Positions 51,362-61,605 of a DNA stretch of 64,000 nt are shown here, piece by piece. Positions within the stretch are counted from its first letter, which is position 1. Each line of letters begins with the position of its first letter. The notes under the pieces are model-generated. The model made no database searches and had not been told where the DNA came from. It worked only from the letters and a program-made list of their open reading frames with translations. The translations under genes and the position numbers were made by a program. This stretch comes from Gordius sp. MW1 (taxonomy: Eukaryota > Nematomorpha > Gordioida > Gordea > Gordiidae): NCBI GenBank assembly GCA_964036665.1, contig OZ038528.1:20137245-20201244 (forward strand). Direction: 5' to 3'.

Positions 51362-52097
51362 TTTAAATAATTTTAAGGCTTGGGGGACAGGTTGTGAGAG
51401 TGGTTGTCGCAATGGGACAAATAATTATTGTAAGTATTTTGAAATCTTTAGTGCCTCGGCTGAAATTAGAGGATCTTTGTTGTGGTTAGATGGCGCAAAT
51501 AGTCGGGATATGTATAGTCCATGCTAAACTGAGTCTTTTTTCCCATGCGCTTAGTTTGGCCATCGGGCCGTTTGTCATCTTCACAGAGTCCTGTGGGTTA
51601 AGAATGGAAATAAAACCAGCTTTGGTAAAATAGTTTTATATGTGTTTGTTAACCGCGGTATGTCGAAGGTACAGGGCTTTGCGATTAAAGTGAAGACTAC
51701 GATGGCCATTAGATTTCACGGAATTATTGCAAAGTGAACAAGTGTGTTTAGCAACTGTATTTTATCCTAATCTTATGCCTACTGCGATGCCGAATTCGTT
51801 GTTAGATAAGAGTAGACCGAGGTTACGGCTTGGAAGAGCTTCGAGCCATTCGTGATCCGACGTGAAGTTTCCTTAGGTGATCGCATCGAATATCAAGGAT
51901 CGAAATGGAGCATTTTTGAGGGCTTGGAATTTTGAATATTTTGGGAAAGCCAGCTTTATTCATGTAGTTATGAATAACTTTATTGACGGCTGCGTGGCGT
52001 AAATATCTTGCATTATTGCGATTGCAATGGAGGCCATGGTGGCCCTTCGGTCGAACAGGAGATTTGCATAATGAGCAGATGTGCTCAGCAACAATTA
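51362..52097 (-). mobile_element. RLE-type LINE fragment, minus-strand copy
   Basis: Reads, on the minus strand, the 3' half of the LINE described at 52098. A near-perfect zinc-finger stretch (AEHICSLCKSPV...GHHGLHC) lies at about 52085-51930, then a more decayed second version of the same region (HEWLEALPSRNLGLL, CSLCNNSV, DDKRPDGQT). It thus looks like two overlapping copies of one LINE family, with many stops. Confidence 0.75.
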
Positions 52098-53092
52098 ATA
52101 GGAGAAATAACCAACCTTTCATTAAGTGACAGACATTGGCAACAGGCCTGCCTTCCCACAAAACTAGGGGGGTTAGGCATAGGCTCAATAAACTCGATTT
52201 CCCTATCAGCATTTTTATCCAGTCGTCTATCCAGAGATAGTCTCATCTCAGCACTAACCACACAACCCGACAACCTCCTTGATGTTGCCTTTCAACAGTG
52301 GAGAGACATCGTCGGCACTCCCTTCCCTGAAGTAAACACACAAAAGCCTTGGCATGGCCCTTTGTCAGAGTGCTCCTTACGATCTTTAATCAATGGCGCT
52401 TCGGCAGAGGACCTTCCAGCACTTAGAAGTTTAACTTCTGGGACTGGTCACGAATGGTTGGAGGCTCTTCCTAGCCGAAACCTTGGTCTTCTTCTTTCCG
52501 ATAATGAATTCCGGATATCTATAGGCCTCAGACTTGGATTTAATATTGTTGCTGAGCACATCTGCTCATTATGCAAATCTCCTGTTCGACCGAAGGGCCA
52601 CCATGGCCTCCATTGCAATCGCAATAAGGCAGGATATTTAGGCCACGCAGCCGTCAATAAAGTTATTCATAACTACATGAATAAAGCTGGCTTTCCATCC
52701 ATCCTTGAACCATCAGGTCTTTGTGGAGATAGTAAGAGACCTAATGGTCAAACGCTGTCTCCTTGGGAAAAAGGACTTACCTTGGCCTGGGACTTTACTT
52801 GCTCCGCTGCTTTTGCACCAACGAATCAAAATAAAGATCCACTGGCGACAGCCGAAGCTCAAAAAATTACCAAGTATTCTGACCTAGGTCCATCAATTAT
52901 TTTCTGTCCCATAGCGACCACTACCTTAACAACATTTGGCCCTCAAGCCCTCAACCTTATCAAAAAAGTGGGAAAACATCTTTCCACGTTTTCCGGCGAC
53001 AAACGTGAAGCATTTTTTATGAGGCAGAAAATTGCAATTACCATTTGTAAATACAATTCAATCGCGATATATGAATGTTTTCCTGATATTTA
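52098..53092 (+). mobile_element. LINE with restriction-like endonuclease, 5'-truncated
   Basis: The open reading stretch (to 53096) begins in the reverse-transcriptase C-terminus (EITNLSLSDRHWQQACLPTK) and continues through LRSLTSGTGHEWLEALPSRN to a zinc finger CSLCKSPVRPKGHHGLHC. The spacing C-x2-C-x8-H-x4-C is that of R2/R4/NeSL-type LINEs. Downstream, KRPNGQTLSPWEKG and AWDFTC fit the [KR]-P-D...D active site of the restriction-like endonuclease, with the first Asp replaced by Asn. The clade within the RLE LINEs is not determined. No reverse-transcriptase active site is present, so the copy is dead. Confidence 0.85.
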
Positions 53093-53093
53093 T

Positions 53094-53766
53094 TAATTGC
53101 TATGCAATTTATGGGCTCGTTTTTGATTGTCCGTTACCCTTCAAGTTATTGGCGCCAGCTTTATGACCTGGAGGTCTTGAGTTCAAGCCAAGGAGAGGAC
53201 AATTTTTTTTTTAAAATTAAATTAATATTTTGTTCTTGTTAATAAGATTGATAATATGAATTTTTGACCGTCCGCTGGCTACTGACCAATGAAAAAAATT
53301 ACCATTGGCCAAATAAATCGAAATTCTTTTGAAACTGGCCGGGAAATGTCCGATATTTTTAAAACGAGAAGGTATTTTAAAAAACCGGAAAAAGCTATTT
53401 AACCCTTGGCCGCCCTGGAAACCTACGGGTAAAGTTCGAGCGAATCGGGCCGGTAGTTTCAGAATTTAGCCCTTTTTTAAAACTAAAAGGAATTTTTTTT
53501 TTAAATTAAATTAATATTTAGTTCTTGTTAATACCATTTGACTGTCTGCTAACCATTAGAAAATATCACCACTGGCCAAAGTGATAAATTTGTATAAATA
53601 ATTAATTAATCATTAGGCATTTAATACCCCCTATAGGCATTATCGCCCCTTCCAACCTTTATCGCCCATAAATTGCATAGCAAACATGATACATTTATAC
53701 GGAGTATAGATGAGTCGTCCCCCCTTCCCTTCCCTTCTCCCCCCACGAGGGCCGAAGGCCCGAGTT
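53094..53766. mobile_element. HINE, copy 2
   Basis: 5' TTGCTATGCAATTTATGGGC, subterminal complement near 53670, terminal hairpin CGAGGGCCGAAGGCCCGAG. Directly abuts the 3' end of the LINE. Contains a T-arm-like GAGGTCTTGAGTTCAAGCC at about 53161-53180 and one hairpin unit. Short (about 670 bp) against 1.8 kb for copy 1. Confidence 0.8.
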
Positions 53767-53970
53767 TTATTTCAACATCAAAATTAAAAAATTTGGATCA
53801 TCTTGATCTTTTGATAAATTTTGGCTATCTTCTATAAAACACATGAATAAATTATAAAGTCTTTTGTGTAGAAATTATTGTATGGAAGATCATCTAAAAC
53901 AATCTCTAGCTTAAAAACTTATAAATAAAAACTAGACAAATTTTGCAGATAAAAGATAAAACTTATTATT

Positions 53971-55474
53971 AATTGCTATGCAATTTATGGGCTCGTTTTT
54001 GATTTTTAATTGTCCGTTGTCCCTTACCCTTCACTGTTTTTTAACGATTTTTTAATTGCTATGCAATTTATGGGCTCGTTTTTGATTTTTAATTGTCCGT
54101 TGTCCGTTACCCTTTACTGTTTTTTATCGATTTTTTAAATTAATACATAAGAGGTGCCCCACCCCTCATCTCTATCTCCCTCGCTGTGTTAGAATATATA
54201 TAAGATTATTAATTGCTATGCAATTTATGGGCTCGTTTTTGATTTTTAATTGTCCGTTGTCCGTTACCCTTCACTGTTTTTTATCGATTTTTCTAATTAA
54301 TACATAAGAGGTGCCCCACCCCTCATCTCTATCTCCCTCGCTGTGTTAGAATTACCCCTGGCTGCCCTGAGCACCTACGGGTAAAGTTTCGAGCGAATCG
54401 GGCCGGTAGTTTCAGAATTTAGCCCTTTTTTTAACTAAAAGAAATTTAGGATCCTGCAAGAGCTATTACTTTAAATTTTATTTATTTAATTTAAATAGTT
54501 TGTTAAACCCCAATAATTTTGACTGTATACTGTAACATTGATAATATGACTTTTTGGCCGTCCGCTGGCTACTGACCAATGAAAAAAATGATCTTGTCTT
54601 GCACCGAATGTCTTGTCTTGCACCGAATGTCTTGTCACGTTGTTTTGTTTACTTTTAATTTTTGTTAATTTAACTAGTTTTTGGGTTCGAATCCCGGAGT
54701 TTTTTTGACTCTTATGATTGTTCTTGTTACTACCATTGATAATAAGACTTTTTGGCCGTCCGTTGGGTGCTGACCAATGAAAAAAATGACCATTGGCCAA
54801 AATGTGAATCCAAGTTTTTTTTTCGTTTTTTTTGACTATTATGATTGTTCCTGTTACTACCATTGCTAATAAAACTTTTTGGTCGTCCGCTGGCTACTGA
54901 CAAATGAAAAAAATGACCATTGGCCAAATAAATCGATCTTTTTTTCCGTTTAGAATTGGTTAACATTGATAATTACCCTATGCCCTCCCCTACAAGGGCC
55001 TATGCCTCTACTGATATGGGTCCCTGTGCCCCTACAAAAGGCCTATGCCTCTACTGATGTGGGTTCGAATCCCGGAGAGGGCAAAATTTTTTTTTTTTAA
55101 ATTAAATTAATATTTTGTTCTTGTTAATACCATTGATAATATGATTTTTTGATCGTCCGCAGGCTACTGACCAATGGAAAAAATGACCATTGGCCAAATA
55201 AATCGAAATTTTTTTTTGTTTTTAAATTGGTTAACATTGATAATTACCCTATGCCCTCCCCTACAAGGGCCTATAACTAATTAACTAATTATTTTGCATT
55301 TAATACTCCCCTATAGGCATTCTCGCCCCTTCCCACCTTTCTCGCCCATAAATTGCATAGCAAATATGCTACGTTTATACGGAGTATAGAAGAGTTCCCC
55401 CTTCACTTCCCCCCTTCATTCCCCTACTCCCATCCCCTCTTCCCCTTCCCACGAGGGCCGAAGGCCCGAGTTTA
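53971..55474. mobile_element. HINE, copy 3, with three 5' ends in tandem
   Basis: 5' ends start at 53971, 54053 and 54211; the first two are cut short (82 and 158 bp) and run straight into the next. Only one 3' end follows (subterminal repeat near 55345, hairpin CGAGGGCCGAAGGCCCGAG near 55452). The interior holds three or four hairpin units and two T-arm-like GGGTTCGAATCCCGGAG words (54665, 55065). Confidence 0.78.
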
Positions 55475-55639
55475 ATAATGTATAATCAAATTTAATTTTA
55501 TTTAAGATATTCAAAAATAAAGTATATTATTAATATAATTAATTTTATTTAAGCGATTTAGAATATATGCGTTATTCATTAAACAAAAAAAACTCCGATA
55601 TTATAAATGCGATGAATAATGCCAAAAATCTGCATTTTA

Positions 55640-55815
55640 ATAAAAGACTTTAAGAGGCACTCGGAGAGACCATTCCAACACTTTTAAGTGTTTAATTGAG
55701 GGATCTGAGTAGAGACACTAAACAAGTCCTTCCATTGTTGAAAGGCAACGTCGAGCAAGTTGTCAGGCCGTGGGGCTAATGATGAAATGAAGCTTTCATT
55801 GGACAGGCGGCCTTA
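55640..55815 (-). mobile_element. RLE-type LINE fragment, minus-strand scrap
   Basis: Minus-strand reading gives RLSNESFISSLAPRPDNLLD and GLSECLL, matching the middle of the LINE at 52200-52390. It lies head-to-head with the next copy, from which it differs in subfamily. Confidence 0.75.
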
Positions 55816-57095
55816 TATAAATGCCGAAAGAGAAACGGCGGTTCAAACATATTCACCCTAACGAACGAACGCACTTAGGATCTCCCATAGGTGGCTCACA
55901 CCCTTGTAACAAGTTATTAACAGAGACAATACAAAAACTAGTAGAAATCAAACCCTTCCTTTCTTACTTGCCAGCCCACCAGGCTTTCTTTTTAATTAAA
56001 AACGGCTATTCTTTACCTAAGATAAATTATATCTTCTGGTCATCCACCTCATTTTTAAATCCCAATGCTTTATCTTTTTTCGACCAAAAACTCAAAGATG
56101 TTGTCGAGGAAATCACAAACCTTTCCTTTACAGGGTCCCAATGGAAACAAGCGTGTCTCCCCACAAAATATGGTGGTTTGGGCCTGAGATCACCCTTTCT
56201 AGTAGCTTTGTCGGCCTTCATCTCGAGTCGACTTTCAGCCAAACCAATCATCGACAAAATAATCGATCAACCAGATCCCTCCACCCAAATCGCTCTCGAC
56301 ATGTGGAGTTCTTTGTCCGACCCTAACACTCCTACCATAAACTCTCAAAAAAGTTGGAACACTCCTCTCTACGACCATGCCCTTAAAACTCTTATATCGG
56401 GCGCATCGTTGGACGAGTTACCAGCTTTAAAAAGTTTTGTATCAAGGTCCGGCCACGAGTGGTTAGAGGCCATCCCAAGTCGGACTCATGACCTTCAACT
56501 CTCCAACAACGAGTTCAGGATTGCAACAGGACTCCGCCTAGGGTGTGATATAGTTGCCTCTCATCAATGCAACTTATGTGGCTCATCCGTTGGTACAAAA
56601 GGTCACCACGGCCTGCATTGCAAATTTAATAAGGCCAGATTTCTACGGCACACATCTGTTAATGCTCTTCTACAGAAAACACTCAAAAAGGCGGACTTTC
56701 CCTCCCAATTGGAGCCTAATGGTCTTTGCCTTAGCGACAAGAAGAGACCTGATGGACAGACCCTCATCCCAGGCAAAAGGGCTATGCCTAGCTTGGGACT
56801 ACACTTGTCTGGACGCCTTTGCTCCCTCAAACCAAAACAAAGACCCCCTTGTTGATTCTGAAAGATTAAAGTCGTCCGCTAAATACGGAGAACTTAATTC
56901 CTCACTGATTTTCTCCCCTCTAGTGACCACTACCCTTACAATAGGTCCTAAAACCCAAGCCCTTCTGAAAGAATTGGGACGCCGTATAGCTGCCAGAAAC
57001 CACTGACAATAGGGAAACTTTTTTCATTAAACAGAAAGTCGGAATCATTATTTGTCATTTCAACGCTATCGTAATTTTCGAATGTTTACCTGGCA
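55816..57095 (+). mobile_element. LINE with restriction-like endonuclease, second subfamily, 5'-truncated
   Basis: Frame from 55821 covers the end of the reverse transcriptase (LPAHQAFFLIKNGYSLPKI), the linker (GHEWLEAIPSRTHDL, FRIATGLRLG) and a zinc finger CNLCGSSVGTKGHHGLHC with the same C-x2-C-x8-H-x4-C spacing. Then comes KKRPDGQTLIP, here with the active-site Asp intact. A frame change near 56770 moves the rest (GLCLAWDYTCLDAF, to about 57006) to another frame. About 60% like the copy at 52098 by eye. Lacks a polymerase active site. Confidence 0.87.
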
Positions 57096-57099
57096 TATG

Positions 57100-57685
57100 A
57101 TTTTTATAGTTTCCTTTAATAAAAAATGCCTATTGATAAAAAAAATTTTAAGTGTGTAAAAACTTGATTAATAAGGTGATTGTTTAATGTATTCAAAATA
57201 TTAGAACCGATTAGATGAGAAATTTTATTTAAATTAAATCTATGTTTTTTTTATTAATAAATTCCAATTTTTAAAGTTATTAAAGAGAGAGTACGTAGTT
57301 TTACATAATACAATTAATTCTTTTGAGGGATATTTTAAGCCAAAATCATTTTTTATATTATTTCAATATTTATTATTTATAAATACACCAGTTGTAGTCT
57401 ACAAAATGGTGGAAAATTGACACACAATTTACCATATGGAACACACGGCATGAGCAGTCTATCTAGTCTATGTGTATACAGTACCTTTTATTTGAGATAT
57501 TCAAGTTTAAAACTCTGATTTTAACGTGTTTACTTTTCTTCGTATTTCAAAGTGCTATTTGGGGAGTGGGGTCTTGCTCAATTAAGAACTGCAGGTCTTA
57601 CCGTAACAATGAAAAAAGCAAAAGGCTTTAATAGATTTATATATATTTTTATCTTTCCAAAAGATCCAGAGTTATTGTCTAAATG
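57100..57685. other. No gene seen
   Basis: AT-rich. Contains one member of the dispersed repeat with GCATGAGCAGTCTATCTAG (about 57405-57475). Confidence 0.5.
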
Positions 57686-57686
57686 G

Positions 57687-60600
57687 ATAAAAATCTCGAT
57701 CGCGTCTCGAATTAAGTCGAGATATAGACTTTATCGGCGAGATCTCGGCTTTAATTTTTATTTTATAAGATTTACATTAAGGATATTAAATGCAAATTAA
57801 TGATTTTGAAGCTTTTGATGTTAAATTACTTACGCACCTAATTATTCGCTTCGCGCAAATTTCAAATGTAATCTCATTCGGTAGACAACATAATATTAGT
57901 GGCCCCGAGGGTATATGAACAATTAATTATTAATTGCTATGCAATTTATGGGCTCGCTTTTTGTTGTCCATTCCGTCCGTCCAACGTTCTTAATTGCTGG
58001 TTCAATAACCGGAGAGGGCAAAATATTTTTTTTTAAATTAATATATTGTTCTTGTTAATACCATTGATAATATGACTTTTTGACCGTGTCCTGGCTACTG
58101 ATTAATGAAAAAATGACCATTGGCCCAATTGTGATTCGAAATTTTTTTTTCGTTTTTGAATTGCTATTAATTTACTAGGTTAACATTGATAATTACCCTT
58201 TGCCCTCCCCCTACAAGGCCCTAAGCCTCTACTGATATGGGTCCCTGTGCCCCTCCCCCCACAAAGGCTTATACCTCTACTGATGTGGGTTCGAATCCCG
58301 GAGAGGGCAAATTTTTTATATTTTTTTTTAAAATTAATATATTGTTCTTGTTAATACCATTGATAATATGACTTTTTGGTCGTGTCCTGGCTGCTGACCA
58401 TTGAATAAAATTAACATTGACTAAAGAATCAAAAAAATTGCACGTTTTTTCGTCTCTTATATATATTTATATCCTTTTTGACCGTGTTATTTGGCCGTTT
58501 GCTGGCTAGTGACCACTAAAAAAATGACCACTGGCCAAAGTGAGATTAAAATCAATTTTTTTTTTCTAGGTTATAATTATAGGCTAGTTATTTGGCTATC
58601 TGCTAACCATTAAAAAAAAATGATCACTGGCCAAATTGATGAAAAAATTACCAATGGCCAAGGTGTGATTGGAATTTTTTTTTAGTTTTAATATCTTGTT
58701 TATACTATACATATGCGCATGATTTGAATAGAGTTTATAGTCATAATTCAAATTATGGGTGGCCTACACCAAATTGTTTAAATTTATACATATATAGTAT
58801 CAAAAAAACTCTAAATTGAAGGTTGTACGTTTTGGAAGGATGACTTCTGGCTTTTCCAAGGTCATACCCTCTATTTGCGTTCCTTTTGTCATTTTGATTA
58901 ATTTAGAAGTTGATAAATAAGAAAGAATGAAAACCTATTCCTCAATAAATAAAGTATTAATAAGTGTTTTATAACAGGTTTTACAAAAATTCAATTTTTT
59001 TAAATATTTATATAAATAATTAAATAATCATTTTGCATTTTATACCCCCCTATAGGCATTCTCGCCTTTTCCGACCTTTCTCGCCCATAAATTGCATAGC
59101 AAATATGCTACGTTTATACGGAGTATAGATGAGTTTCGTTCTCCCTTCCCTCCTGCACCTCCCTCCCCCCTTCCACCAGGGCCGAAGGCCCTGGTTGTAT
59201 TTATTGCTTATTTGTTTAGCGTTATTATATAATATAAAAATTTTAGACCTATTAGTTTAAGCGCAACAAGTTCATCATCCAACTCAAAAAAGAACAAGCT
59301 GCTCAAACATTACACAGTATCCAAGGATGAATCAAGTAAAATGGGGTAGTGTAAATTGTGATTTAAAGCAGTAAAAATGACTGATAGCAATACTTCATGT
59401 TTTCAACGACATCTTAAACATTAACATCATAAGGATTGTCTATAACCTTTAGACTACTCAAGTTAATAATGTATTAAAGTGCCCAAAAACTTTTTTTCAG
59501 CCAACCTAGATGTATCAGAAAATATATATCAAACATATTCTTCAAAAATGACTAAATAATTGTATAAATTATTTTAATTAGTTGACTAACAAAAATAATT
59601 ATCCCCGTTTAGCAGCAATGGCTAGAGATTTTCTGAGCACCCGACGACCTCGGTGCCTGCCGAAAGAATTTTTTCGAAGGCGTCTCTGCCTATTCGAAAA
59701 CATCTTAATAGATAAACTCATGAATCTGTCAAGACCTTGCTATGCCTAAACTAATGGCACACCTCAACAATTTTCAATCCATCACTATCACAACATTTTA
59801 CGTCAAAATGTAGTCTTGGCAGATGCATTCAAATTCACTGAAATGTTTTGCAAAATGCTGCAATTCATCAATAAATTAAATACATGAAAATAAGTTTTTT
59901 AGTACGTAATTATTTATGCAAAATTTAATATTCAATGAATTAACAACTTTATTTAAATTTTATATGTGCAATTATCGTAAGATCTCAAAACTTTTATGTT
60001 ATTCGAACAATAATGCCTATTTTATTGTATTTGCAATATTCAGATAATCTTGTCATAAATAATCATATTTTAAATTTTACTCTCGGATTTTTGTCCTTAT
60101 TTTAACGTTATTATATATCATCTTAATAAATTCTGTATGTTAAAATATGATGATATTATTATATCCTTTTATTAGGCCTTAGCCAGGAAATAAAATTGAT
60201 TAATTAGCAACTTTATACCTTTGTGGTAGTATATAACACCTATATTAATGCTTCCTACCTTAAGTTACTACTTGTGTTTGACAAACTTATATCTTATAAA
60301 ATAATTTATAAGAGCCAGAAAAAAATATATATATGGTATAATAAAGTAGAGACGAGAATTCTCGCCGAGACGAGATCGAGATTTTTATAGGCCGAGACGA
60401 GATCGGAACACTATTCCTGGCTAAGGCTCAAAAAAAAGGTAATGATTAATATCTAATATTTTAACATAATGAATTTATTGAGATGATATATAATAACGTT
60501 ATAAAAATGACAAAAATGCGAGAGTAAAGTTTAAAAATATTATCTTTATTGCAAATAAAATAAAATAGCGTATAATTGGTGGAAGAACATAAAAGTTTGA

Positions 60601-61605
60601 GTTCTTGCGGTAATTGCACATATATATAATTTAATTAGAGTTGTTAAATATAAAATTAAACAATTCTATAATAGTGTGACATCCCATTATATTTATAACA
60701 AAATATTTACTTAATCTATTTATTATTAAGTGTGGCATAACATACTAATAAAGCTTATGTTCATATAAATTAATTTATTAATAAATTGCAGCATTTTGCT
60801 AATAATTCAGTGAGTTTGAATGCATCTAGCAAGTCTACAGACGTAAAATGTTATGAGTTGAAAATTTTTGAGGTGTGCCATGATGAGTTCAGGCATAGCA
60901 AACTCTTGGCAGATTCATGAGTTATTCTATTGCGATGTTTTCGAATAGTCAGAGACGCCTTCGAAAACAATCTTTTAGCAGGCACCGAGGTGCTCAGAAA
61001 ATCTCTAAATTTTCTGAAGCATCTAGGTTGACTGAAAAAAAGCTTTTGGGCACATTTGTTTCCTTATGTTATATCCTTATGATGATGGTAACGTTTAAGA
61101 TAAGATGTCGTTGAAGACCTGAAGTATTGTTATCAGTCGTTTTTACTGCTTTAAAGCACAATTTTCACTTCCCTTATTTTATTCGATCCTACCTTGCATA
61201 TTGTGAAATGTTTGAGCAGCTTGCTCTTTTTTAAGTTGAGTGATGAATTTGTTGCGCATAAACTCATTATAGGCCTAAAATTTATATTATATAATAATGC
61301 TATACAAATAAGTAATAAATGCATAATTAGTTGTTCATATACCCTAGGGGCCACTAATACTATTTTGTCTACTGAATAAAATTACATTACAAATGTGAAA
61401 TTTGCGCGAAGCGAATAATTAGGTGAGTAAGTAATTTGATATCAAAAGTTTCAAAATCATATTAATTTACATTTGATATCCTAAATGAATATCTCATAAA
61501 ATAAAAATTTTTAATTAGCTAAATTAAGTCTAAATAGTTAAAAATAATCTCGTCTCCGGTTTTTCGAGATGAGATCGAGATTTTTCTCGATTTTCCGCAT
61601 CACTA
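57687..61605. mobile_element. Palindrome of two internally deleted hAT copies
   Basis: Left arm about 57687-60190 (interrupted by a HINE at 57930-59197) is the reverse complement of 60415-61605; a spacer of about 225 bp holds another hAT-like terminus ending GATCGGAACACTA. The right end reads, inward, TAGTGATGCGGAAAATCGAG, a hAT-type terminus. Each arm encodes a BED zinc finger (near 59290-59430, left arm) followed almost at once by the C-terminal dimerisation region (MARDFLST near 59620). The catalytic core is missing from both arms, so the deletion predates the palindrome. Several stops; no active protein. Confidence 0.8.
57930..59197. mobile_element. HINE, copy 4, inserted in the hAT palindrome
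   Basis: 5' TTGCTATGCAATTTATGGGC, subterminal complement near 59083, terminal hairpin CCAGGGCCGAAGGCCCTGG near 59176. The other palindrome arm (around 61280-61320) keeps the unfilled site, which fixes the element's limits to within a few bases. Carries hairpin units near 58090, 58385, 58510 and T-arm-like GGGTTCGAATCCCGGAG near 58285. Confidence 0.85.

Noticed and set aside
54980-55085. Possible functional tRNA gene
   Set aside because: There is a B-box-like T arm and a possible acceptor stem, but no A box or anticodon arm, and an internal duplication makes it about 105 nt; it is at most a tRNA-derived remnant.
55640-57095. Twin-priming (5' inversion) as the cause of the head-to-head LINE arrangement
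   Set aside because: The minus-strand scrap overlaps the region still present in the plus copy and belongs to another subfamily, so two separate insertions are more likely.
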